Below are positions 23,390-33,559 of a DNA stretch of 64,000 nt, piece by piece (the stretch's first letter is position 1; each line of letters opens with the position of its first letter). A program made the translations under genes and the position numbers. The stretch is from Cryptomeria japonica (lineage: Eukaryota; Streptophyta; Pinopsida; Cupressales; Cupressaceae): contig NC_081408.1 of the NCBI RefSeq assembly GCF_030272615.1, positions 60,100,114 to 60,164,113 of the forward strand, given 5' to 3'. The notes under the pieces are model-generated. The model was not told the DNA's origin and ran no database searches. It worked only from the letters and a program-made list of their open reading frames with translations.

Positions 23390-23668
23390 GCATTGCTCTT
23401 ATTGGAGTTTATTTCCTTTTAACACTTATCCATTTGTCTTCCTCTTTTTTGGATAAACTATCAATTTCATAATATTCCTCCCTTTTCAATATTGTGCCAC
23501 AATCATTGGAATTATGAGGTTCATCGGGCTTAATAGCAGTACCATGGTTGCTTGATTGTGTGTTAGGCTTCTCACTAGATATTTGAATGGTCCTATTGTC
23601 ACCCTAATCAGAATTAACAACTTTAGAAGACTTGGGAAATGAATATTTTGAACCTCGTGGAAGAGAAG
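23390..23668 (-). pseudogene. Unidentified open minus-strand fragment abutting element E1
   Basis: The minus strand reads about 85 codons with one stop, including PRGSKYSFPKSSKVV, KPDEPHNSNDCG and REEYYEIDSLSKKEEDKW. It is charged and free of simple repeats, with a composition that looks protein-coding. It stops exactly at the left edge of copia element E1 (23669), so E1 may have split it. No family recognised. Confidence 0.3.
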
Positions 23669-24679
23669 TGTTGGAAACTCAAATAATGCTCTATTGTGTT
23701 GTCATAAATATCAAACTTGTCTATTGTTTTCATAATTAGTTGATGTAGATGATCATTTTTACAGATGTTGAATATGGTCTACCTATTTGGTGTTTGTATA
23801 GTTTTCAATCCAGATGATAATTTGTTTTATGTTTAGTTAATGTTTTTTAGTTGACGAGTTGATAATTTGTTTGATGTTTAGTTGATGTGCTTTAGTTGAT
23901 GATTTTCTTGGTGATCAATTGACGTCTTTGTCCATTTCTTTAATTGTTGATCATATGTGTGGTGCTTAGTTGATGATCAGTCATGCAAACTATATGGTTC
24001 AAAAATATTAGTGTAGATGTTGCCAATTATGAGTTTAGATGTTGATGCTTTATCTGAAGTTGGTCTTGTTATTTATGTGTGTGTCTTTCCTAACATCTAC
24101 AGTTGTGGATGTTTCAATGTGGAGGAGAGAACTAGTATGTTGTTTGATAGTAACATTGAGTAAGCTTTAATATGTGGATAAGAGTATTTAAGTCCTGTGT
24201 GCAAAAAATGGTATCTTATATGGTTTGTCACAATCAAGTTGTGCAAGTATATAACAAATATTCACTTATGATAGGGATGTATGGAAAATTGGAGATGACA
24301 GCTGTTGATGCATTAAGTTGTCATGAATATCAATCTTATATGGCATTCCTAGTTGTTGTTTATTTTTTATTGCAAGTGTTTAGTAAAGTATATAATCCAG
24401 GACTAAATATTTCAGATGTTATCATGCTGCCTAATATTGATGTTTTGCATACATAAGTTGGTTTCGGAAGGTTAAGGTATAGGAAGTCTCAATATGTAGG
24501 AAAGAGTGTTTAAAGTTCCAATGGAATAATGTTTCACTTTTGTTTGATTATAAAGATCATGTTGTGTGGATCTAGATATAAAGTTTATGTTTTGTGAGTG
24601 ATGTACTATTGGGTGTGCAAATCCTTTTGATTGCTCATATGTTGAGGTTATTTTTTATTGTGTTGTGACAGTAAGGTTG
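23669..24679 (+). repeat. E1 left LTR, first part
   Basis: Begins TGTTGGAAACTCAAATAATGC and continues with GTTGATGTAGATGA and GTTTAGTTGATG units that recur in the right LTR from 56804. It is interrupted at 24679/24680 by element A, which left the target duplication GGTTG/TGTTG. It resumes at 51644. Confidence 0.8.
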
Positions 24680-25993
24680 TGAACCAAGGGAAAACTAGGG
24701 TGAGGGTATATGGTTAGTTAAAATAGAAATAAGTGTAAAGCATTCAAGTAAATTCAACAAACACCATTATACCTTCATAAGCCTTCACTTGTTCCTTAGA
24801 TTGAGCGTGATGAGGTTGGAATAGTGCCCTTCTCCAACCTGATTGGATTTTCTCCTTGATTAGATGTGATTGGCCCTCCAAATGTGCACAAGATGATTGG
24901 GAGGATGATAAAATGGATAGATTGAGGATGAAGTGGGGATTCTAGATAAATGATTAAGTGATCGGTGAGGAGAAATTTGACTATAGTTTGGGTGTTTGGA
25001 TGATTTCTTGGACTCAAAAGGGCAGCATGGACTTAATTAATTTCAAGATGTGAAATGAAGGAGTGGAGTCCTCAATTTATAGAAGAAGGGGAGAGGAAAT
25101 GGAGGGCTAGGATTGATCCAAGATGGAGGGTCAATATTGCATGTGAGCCCACACATTAATCAAGAGAGGATGACAAGACAAGTGTGGAGTCTAAGAGATA
25201 TGCCATAAAGACATTTCTTATCTTCACACTCCTCAAGGTTCATTGGGAAGGCTTCCCAATTCACCTAGGGAAGACAAAAGGAATAAATATATTCCTTGGA
25301 TGATGAGAAGGAGCAATTAAAAATTCTCCAAAAAAGAGAGTATGGGGATTGTAGGAATATTAAAAAATCCTTGGGTGAAAGAATACATAGAGGAATGTGA
25401 GATTTTTTAAAATCTCACATTCACCTAGGAAAAGAGAATTTAATGAAGGTAGTTGGATAGGGGGGTGCATAGAGAGATGTGAGGAGATACTTTCAGGAAA
25501 GTGGTTGAGTGAGGGGACAAGGAGTTGACTTTGAGGATTAACCACTAGCAACCCATTAGAAGAAATATTAGAGGAGGGATTAGGTGAGATTAGAGCAAGT
25601 GGGATTTGCAGGAGGATTTGACTAGGAGAGATAATGAGTGGAGACAATTAAAAATTAGAAAATAATGGTAAGTGGGATTAAGAGGGTTTCTAGAAGAATT
25701 AATTAGGCTAATGATGGATTAAAAAAGGTGATTTTTAGGAATCACAAGGGTTAATTTATTAATTGAGATTAATTAATTAAAGGGGAGATTTAGGAAGAAT
25801 TTATTTTGGATACCTTAGAAGAATGGGGGAGAATTGATTTATTAAATAAATCAATCATTGGGCTATAGTGACAATATTAATTAATTTAATTAATATTGAG
25901 AATAATAAGGATTAACATAATTAAATAAATTAACTATGTGGGAGAGTTAAATTAAAGTTAAATTAAATAAAATAATTAATTTAAGTGTCTACA
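24680..25993 (-). repeat. A 3' LTR
   Basis: Nearly collinear with 50315-51638, with scattered substitutions that are mostly transitions. TTAATTAA-rich near its minus-strand start. On the minus strand it is preceded by the purine tract AAAAGAGGGGCAAAA (plus-strand 25994-26008), the plus-strand primer expected next to a 3' LTR, which fixes the orientation. Confidence 0.85.
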
Positions 25994-26528
25994 TTTTGCC
26001 CCTCTTTTACGCAATGGCAAAATTTGGAGATGGGTAAAAGATAGAAGAAAAAGGATGCCCCAACGTAGAGCGCGGGTGTAAATTTGGCCATGGGTAAAAG
26101 ATAGAAGAAAAAGGATGCCTCGACATATAGTGCATGTGGTGTATGCCCCCTTGAAAGTTTTTAGGAATTTTTTGAGAGAAATAAGCGAAAAATTCTCGAA
26201 AAGAAGAAGGATGGAAAATGGTGAACGAATGAGAAAGAAAGGAAGGAATGATTGAGGAAATATGAGAAGAGATAGAAGAGGGGAGAAGATGAAGGGAGTG
26301 GGCCCATGAGGGGGCCCATATAAGCCACACAGGGCCCAATGAATGGTCATTGTCACACATAAGCATTGGAGCATATCAGAGCTTAGAGAGCATAAGAAGA
26401 GATGGACCGCATTCTGACACATGAGCACCGCGCCAAGAGAATTTATCATCATGAGAGACCCACCCATTATGGACCACTCATATGTACTGCTAACCTCTGT
26501 TATGATTTGATAGGTTTAGGGTAGATTT
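25994..26528 (-). other. A 3' end: polypurine tract and short direct repeat
   Basis: Contains the polypurine tract (25994-26008) and two copies of GGGTAAAAGATAGAAGAAAAAGG about 60 bases apart (near 26032 and 26091). No gene seen. It ends at GATTT (26524-26528), the left target duplication of N1. Confidence 0.6.
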
Positions 26529-27331
26529 TGTTGGCATATGCACACTCCAATGAGACATTGTATGTGATTGAAGATTTTGTCATTGATGGCAACCTTGAAA
26601 TCCTATGGCATCGGCAAGACATTATACCGGCAAGCATTACACTGGCAAGATAGTGCACCGGCATCAACAGATCACTCAAGACACCAGCACCGGCACAGAA
26701 GAAAACAAGTATACCGGCACAGAGGCCGACAAGATTTTTGTTATGCAATATTTTGTTTATTATTGTAAGCCGACTTGGCAAATAGTAAAATGACTCTTAT
26801 ATATAAAGGAGATCATTGTAGACATTTGGAGAAGTGATGTAGAAGTATAAAGGAAAATATTAGGCAGACCTAATGTGCGAAATATAGGTCAAGGGTATAT
26901 GTAAAGAATAGAGCAGGAACCGGTACTGAATCTAGCATTGAATATGCTATTGTAAAGTAGTACAAGTTATTGGATGAGTATAATCCTTATTGTAAGTCAG
27001 TGTGACTTCCCATTGAGCAGTGAGCTCTAGGCAATTGGCCTTCCTACATGTGCAAGCCCCTATTGTAAGTAATATTCTCTTATTGCCAGTGAGTGAATAT
27101 TGTGGGTCACAAATCCCATCGAGGTTTTCCCTACACCAGGTTTCCTTGTTAACATCTTGTGTTATGGTGTATTTTTCATGTGGATGTTCTTGATTCTATT
27201 TATTGAATTGTTTCTTGCATACCGATACACTGTTATATTATGTTCTGCATGTTTTAACTTAAGAAATTCTTATTACCAATTAGATATTGATTCATGCCCC
27301 CCCCCTCTCAATATCTGTGCGACCCCTAACA
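26529..27331 (+). repeat. N1 5' LTR
   Basis: 803 bases. It carries a cluster of ACCGGCA-type motifs (26600-26735), a TATA box and a C-run of 9 (27297-27305) just before its end. The 3' LTR is collinear with few differences, so the insertion is relatively recent compared with element A. Confidence 0.9.
26798..26807 (+). promoter_or_regulatory. TATA box in N1 5' LTR
   Basis: TATATATAAA followed by GG, at a position conserved in the 3' LTR (32617-32626) and in N2 as TATATAA (38994-39000). It is the best candidate for the LTR promoter; the transcription start would be about 30 bases downstream. Confidence 0.6.
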
Positions 27332-27332
27332 A

Positions 27333-27350
27333 TTGGTATCAGAGCCTGGT
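27333..27350 (+). other. N1 primer-binding site
   Basis: TTGGTATCAGAGCCTGG starts one base after the LTR end. TGGTATCAGAGC is the classic plant initiator-methionine tRNA PBS, most often found in copia elements. N2 has TGGTATCAAAGCC at the same place. Confidence 0.85.
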
Positions 27351-27402
27351 CCTCTATTTTCAGAAGCCTAACAGCTTGAGGAAGATCTTGACACCGGTAA
27401 AC

Positions 27403-28559
27403 ATGGAAAATCTGATGAAGCAACTTAAAGGAGATCTTATAGACTATGATGCAGAAAAATTGAAAAATATCAAATTAGAAGATGATTTAAGGATAGCTCA
27501 GAATATCATTCAGGCACTTCAAGAAAATTTTATTGTTGCAAGAAATAAAAGAAGAGAACTTTGTGAAAAATTGCAAAATGAGAATGATGAAAAGGAATCA
27601 TTAATGATATGATAAGTAAGTTGAAAAAAGAGATCATGACAACAAAAAATGAAATGCGGGATATGACTATGAGATTTTGCAAAGAGATTGAGGACAGGAA
27701 GAAGAATGAAGAAGAATTGACCAGAAGACTAAGTGATGCAGCAAATGAGAACACAAGACTTAGCTATGAAAATGACATGTTGAAGACAGATCTGATGCAT
27801 ACTCAGAATGACTCAAATGAACTGATGAGACAAAAAGAAACCTTGGAAAGAGAACTGGAAATTGCAAATCAACACAAAGAAAAATTCAAGAAAAGCTCAG
27901 AGGAACTTGGTACCTTGCTGAAGAATCAAAAACCTAAAGGTGACACTTCTGGAATTGGCTTTGAAGTTGGTGAAAGCTCTGGTACTGCAAATACTCAAGA
28001 TCATAGCAAACCGGTAAGACAACCTAATGATTATAAATTCAATGGAAAATGTTTTAACTGTAATAAGTATGGTCATAGAGAAAATGAATGTAGATCTAGG
28101 AATTATTAGAATATCAATACACCCACCGGTCAATGTTCAAAATGCAACAAAGTTGGTCACAACTTTGAAAGCTGCAGAATGAATGTGAGATGTTATGTTT
28201 GTGGAAGATTTGGACATTTATCAAATCAATGCAGAACACAAACCGGCATAGGTTATGGGAAAGCTATTCAGAAGAATAATGTAACTTTTTATGCATCTAA
28301 CAAGATTGGGCATATTGCTAAATTTTGTAGAAGTAAAGGAACACCAGTAGACAACAAAAGTGCTAGCTTGAAAGGTAAAGAAAAAGTTGAAGAGGTTAAG
28401 CAAGAATTCTCAAAACAATTGATTAGAAAAGCTGATCTAAAAATTGGGAATACTTCTCCACTGGTAGAACCAACCAATGCTTCACTAGTAGGACAAAGTG
28501 ATGCTTCACTGGTAGGATAGAGCAGTGCTCCACCGGCAGGAAGTTCTTCATCAAATTGA
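27403..28559 (+). pseudogene. N1 ORF1: gag-like coiled-coil and CCHC protein
   Basis: The ATG at 27403 opens MENLMKQLKGDL. About 170 residues of heptad-like Leu/Ile, Glu and Lys (ENDMLKTDLMHTQN, LERELEIANQHKEKF) predict a coiled coil, followed by knuckles CFNCNKYGHRENEC, CSKCNKVGHNFESC and CYVCGRFGHLSNQC, and a fourth that has lost two Cys. The usual copia UBN2 capsid domain is absent. Breaks: a one-base deletion near 27602 (N2 keeps the base) and a TAG at 28107-28109 where N2 has CAG. A TAG at 28518-28520 is shared with N2. Likely role: nucleic-acid packaging. Confidence 0.75.
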
Positions 28560-28859
28560 AGAAAATTTCCTTGAGGGTTTGGCAATCTAATGACACGTGC
28601 TAATTATTCCCTCGGTTAGAGATAAGAAGTTGAAAATTACTTATTACCGGCAGACAATGTTAAGTGAATACTTAACCAGCATGCAATTAATGTGGTAGAT
28701 GGCGAAAAGACATTATAAAAGTAAGGTTTTGGCTCCATTTCATTTCACCGTGATTTCAAATTTTTAGAGAGCGCGAAGATTCCAAGCTAAGGCATTTCGA
28801 GCAAGAAGCAAGCACACTCCAAGCAATCATCCATCCAAGATAGTAAAAGGTATTTAATC

Positions 28860-31800
28860 ATGGCATCCACCTCTGCAATTGAATACATAGCAAATCCTAC
28901 TGTTGTTGAAGTAATAAAAAGACCTAGGCTTGAATTTTAGTTAGTTCCCGAGATAGCAAAGAAGGATGATACCTTAGGTGCTTTTTCTCAAATCCCTAAG
29001 GGAGTTGTATATGCTGAAGACCCCAGAATGTACATCTACTACAACATTGAAGAGTTAGGAGATGAGGAAATGAAAACCATGTATAAAACCGTGATATGTG
29101 ATGATACCGGCAATGTTAAAAATGAACACAACATTATTGAAACCCTAGGATTTACAGAAATCCTTAGCATTCCTAAATTTCCTAAGGATGTGATTAGGAT
29201 AGTCATAAGCAGAGTACATGGAGAATTTTTCTGGTTAGATGCAATCCATAAGATCACCAAGGAAGCTGTGAAAGCTGTCACAAGGTTACCAACCGTCGGT
29301 AAGAGACCAGATAAAAACAAGAAGGTTCCAAATGACCTAGTTATAGACCTAACTAGTGCAACATTCAATAAGAGGTCTCTAAGGGTTAATGATGTAAAAG
29401 ATATCAATGTGAGATTCATCAGTATGATATTAGGTTACAAAGCCACTCATGCTAATAGACTTAATTCAGTTTCAAGTTTATGCACTAAGGCTGCTTATGA
29501 TATGGTAACAGATAATGCAAAAATTGACATATGTGAATGGTTAAAGGATGAAATAATTGACAAATTTGGAAAAATCAAGAAGGACAAGAAAGGAACTTTC
29601 AGATTTGGAAATCTATTAGTATGCCTGATGCTACACATAACAAAATAGGTTCCCGGTATAGGTTATAAAGAACTTGGATATGACATATCAGTAGGAAAAC
29701 AATTGACTGAACTATTTAATAACATGGGCGAGAACAAGGAAAACAATATTAATGACTTCTTTCTAGCATTAGAGACCAAAATGAAGAAAAGAGTAAGGTT
29801 ATCTCAGAAAATAGTAGACAAATACAAAGATGATATATGCTTTGTTATTAAGAAAGATGAAATATGGATGGAAGCAGTCATCCCAAGGACAATTTGGGTA
29901 ACCAAGATGGGCTATGAAATAGATGACCACATAGTTGAAACATATGCTAAAGCACTTTTGGAAGCCCCCAATGAACCTAAGGAAGAAGTATTTGGTAGTA
30001 CTAATACTATAGAAAGCCAAATACAATCAAAGAAAAGAGTAAAGAAGGTTGAGGCATTTGTAAGGAAAGGATCCAGGCAAGCAAAAGCCATTAAGGAAGA
30101 TGTATTAAAGAAAACCGGCATAATAGAGGATGAGTTGGCAGCTTCACAACCTGAAACTCGCCTATCAACGGTAGGGACTTCTTCGGAAGGTGACATGCCA
30201 GCAACTTTTAAAAGAGTTGTAAGAAAGAGAGATCCTTGACTGACAACCACACCTTCACTTAGAATAACAAGGCAAAAGCAACAAGCAGTGAGATCTTCAG
30301 TTAGAAAGGCCACACCAAAGAAGAAGCTGACACCTAAGAAGAAGAAAAGGACAAACAGAGACTTGGCCCCTCTTGATATACTGCTAAATGAAATCACAGA
30401 GGAAGGAAAACTGAAGAACATAGAGAAAATTTATGACACTCTAACTACTGATGAGAAAGACCAAGTTGAGAATAGAGTTATATTGCATATGGACATGTAC
30501 AAGAAATTTTTGATGGAAGTAGCAAATGAAATTCCTGATGAATTATTCAAAAGACTTGAGGCTAGAAGGCAAGCAGTTACAGAATTAGATAAGAAAATAA
30601 AAATAGAGAAGCTACATGTTGTATATCCGGTAAACTCTTCAAAAGAAATTGATGATTTGATTGCTCAAGCAAACCGGTCAGTATTTTCTACTGCACACCA
30701 ACATATTTCACTAATGGCAGGAAGAGTTAATGAAGTGATAGAGGAAACAGAAGATGGATGGGATATATTCCTAGTTGACAAAGAAAAACAAGAAGAGTAC
30801 AGGTACCCTAAACCTATAAAGGTATATCAGAAAGATAGAGACAAGGGGAAAGGCAAAGTTGGTGGACAACCAAGCATCAAAGTTAAAGACAACCTACCCC
30901 CACCAGTGAAAATAACAACTACTGAAGATCAACCGGTAGCAAAAAGTATGGATGTAGAGGATAACAATCCTAATTCTGAAGTCCTATATACCGTGAATGT
31001 TGATACTCAAAAGATCAACATAATAGTAGACAAAGATACAACTAATAAGTCAGATATGGCTAATGAGCCTCTGGTAGCAGGGGAAACAAAGAAATCGGCA
31101 GAAGATACAGAGAAAAAGGTAGAGACTAAGTCACAGACAGAGACAACACAACATACAAAGAAACCAACAGAGCTAAAGGCTCCAGAACAACATCAACCAG
31201 AATAGGTACATAAGGAAACAGTGCCACTGGTAACTAGTGAAGTAGGAAAACTAGTGCTTAAAGAAATGCAGACACAAACTGACCTACCAGAGGTCAATAC
31301 AAGCATGGTTAGTTCCACCGGTACTTAGATTGTTGGATCATCATTAGCATTCAAATCAACAAATGTGATTGAGGTATTACTTGACTCTATCAAGAAAATA
31401 ACTGACTGCAGCTCACAGGCTTATAAAGCAATTGATGATTCTATACCAATTTTGAAGGTAATTGCTCCCAACTGTAATATAGATAATAAATATTCTTTAC
31501 GACAATTGGATACATTGTGTAAATTCATCTCAAAAAACATTAAGAAAATAAAGGAAGAATCAGTGAAGGATAAGGTAGAAATTGAAAAACAGAAATTCTT
31601 TGATGAGGAAATAAAGAAGTGTAACAGAGATTTTGACACACTTCTACCGGAACTATCTAATTTGTTAAAAGAATACAAAAATCTGTATAAAGATACATGT
31701 AAAACAAACTTTTTGACTGTAGATATTGACAAGAAAATAAGCAAGGCATAGGATGAGATAAATAAACTTGCAAACAACTTTGTCAACTCACCTGATTCAC

Positions 31801-32120
31801 TATCAGTTTTTGAAGAGAAGATAGCAAATTTTGAGGAAGAACTACTCAAATTGGAAAGAGAGAAAGAACGAATAATAAATAAGGCAAAACATTTGAGATC
31901 TAAAATAAGTCCAAGATTGGACTATTTAGCATCTCTGTGGAAGGAAATTTCTGAGGCACTAACATAGGGAAGCAAAACACTGGCAGAGCATTTGCAGCAT
32001 CTCACTGGTACAGTGAAGAGAACTGAGACAACAAGAAAAGATAGTAAGAAGTTTATGGATAGTATAAACTTAATTTTGGGAGATCTTTTTCAGGTTATAA
32101 CTACCCAGCTACAAGGTTGA
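28860..32120 (+). pseudogene. N1 ORF2: 1,086-codon frame of unknown function
   Basis: A single frame from ATG 28860 (MASTSAIEY) to TGA 32118-32120. The first third has a globular look, with DVIRIVISRVHGEFFWLDAI, KRSLRVNDVKDINVRF and GTFRFGNLLVCLMLH. The middle is Lys-rich and basic (KATPKKKLTPKKKKR) and then acidic and disordered; the last third is coiled coil. Seven in-frame stops lie at 28938, 29646, 30237, 31203, 31326, 31749 and 31965, six of them TAG. N2 reads CAG at the position of the first. No RT, integrase or protease motif, and I recognise no known family. The globular part resembles sequence repeatedly seen in plant transposons, but that is recollection. Confidence 0.75.
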
Positions 32121-32334
32121 GGTTATGGATAGATTAAACTACAAACTCTACTGACATCTTGACAACCTTTGTCATTGATGCCAAAGGGGGAGTAGTGGGA
32201 TGAGAAAATTCAAAACACAGGAATCATATGCTCAGGGGGAGCTCTCACATTTTTGGTAAACACTTTTTTGGTAACATTTTTGGACTACACATTTTTTGGA
32301 TACTTTTTTTCTCATGAGTGTTGCCATCAATGCC

Positions 32335-32345
32335 AAAGGGGGAGA
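32335..32345 (+). other. N1 polypurine tract (terminal), with an inner copy at 32183-32192
   Basis: AAAGGGGGAGA lies one base before the 3' LTR. The same phrase, ATTGATGCCAAAGGGGGAG or ATCAATGCCAAAGGGGGAG, occurs twice, at about 32175-32192 and 32326-32344. Only the second can prime the 3' LTR directly. Confidence 0.8.
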
Positions 32346-32346
32346 T

Positions 32347-33147
32347 TGTTGGCATATGTACACTCCAATGAGACATCGTATGTGATTGAAGGTTTTGTCA
32401 TTGATGGCAACCTTGCAATCCTATGGCACCGACAAGACATTATACCGGCAAAGCATTACACCGACAAGATAGTGCATCGGCATCAGCAGATCACTCAGGA
32501 CACCGGCACCGGCACAGAAGAAAACAAGTATACTGGCACAGAGGCCGGCGGGATTTTTGTCATGCAATATTTTCTTTATTATTGTAAGCTGACTTGGCAA
32601 ATTGTAAAATGACTCTTATATATAAAGGAGATCATTGTAGACATTTGGAGAAGTGATGTAGAAGTATAAAGGAAAATATTAGGCAGACCTAATGTGTGAA
32701 ATATAGGTCAAGGGTATATGTAAAGAACAGAGCAGGAACCGGTACTGAATCTAGCATTGAAGATGCTATTGTAAAGCAGTACAAGTTATTGGATGAGTAT
32801 AATCCTTATTGTAAGTTAGTGTGACTTCCCATTGAGCAGTGAGCTCTAGGCAGTTGGCCTTCCTGCATGTGCAGGTCCCTATTGTAAGTAATATTCTCTT
32901 ATTGGCCAGTGAGTGAATATTGTGGGTCACAAATTCCATTGAGGTTTTTCCCATGCTAGGTTTCCTCGTTAGCATCTTGTGTTATGGTGTATTTTTCATG
33001 TGGATGTTCTTGATTCTGTTTATTGCATTGTTTCTTGCATACTAGTACACTGTTATATTATGTTCTGCATGTTTTAACTTAAGAAATTCTTATTACTGGT
33101 TAGATATTGATTCACCCCCCCTCTCAGTATCTGTGGGACCCCTAATA
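32347..33147 (+). repeat. N1 3' LTR
   Basis: 801 bases, collinear with the 5' LTR. C-run of 7 near the end versus 9 in the 5' LTR. Followed by GATTT (33148-33152). Confidence 0.9.
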
Positions 33148-33559
33148 GATTTAGGGCTATAAATAGGCTTAACAATCTAACTGGGCGGACACGTTGATCA
33201 TCTTTTCAGCATGCATGCCCCTAGGGTAGCATGAGCATTGGTGAATAGCTCCAACGCAAGTGGGGGAATAGGGATCCTAGGGGGTTTTGGGGTGGGCAAG
33301 AGTTCTTGGTGCAAGTGCCTACACTGATCGGGGCTAGGTCCAAAATCAAGGTGGTTTAGCGCATAGGAATGTGGCATAGCATGACTGCCATGATTTTGGT
33401 ACGAGTGATGGATGAATCAGTGTGAGTGCTAGGGATGGGGAAATGAAGAATTTGGTGTGTAAAGGTATAGAAAATGGCTTAGGGTGTATCATGAAAGTCT
33501 CAAGAATAGAATAAGTGGATTGCCAAGAATGTCATGAGATAATGAAGTGGTTTGCCTGG

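Larger units (their letters stand above)
26529..33147 (+). mobile_element. N1: complete non-autonomous LTR element without pol
   Basis: 5' LTR 26529-27331 and 3' LTR 32347-33147 start TGTTGGCATATG and end CCCCTAACA or CCCCTAATA. They are flanked by a perfect GATTT duplication (26524-26528 and 33148-33152). A Met-tRNA PBS follows the 5' LTR and a polypurine tract precedes the 3' LTR. Inside are a gag-like ORF with coiled coil and four zinc knuckles, and a single second frame of 1,086 codons. No protease, integrase, RT or RNase H motif was found in any frame, so it must have moved using enzymes supplied in trans. Confidence 0.9.

Noticed and set aside
25976-26467. Frames of 163 and 119 codons on the minus strand near 26 kb
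   Set aside because: The two overlap in different frames across A's noncoding 3' end and contain the direct repeat. No domain and no link to a coding neighbour.
32253-32612. 119-codon frame crossing the N1 3' LTR start
   Set aside because: It runs through the polypurine tract and LTR U3, so it is an artefact of LTR sequence. The matching frames in the other N LTRs are equally spurious.
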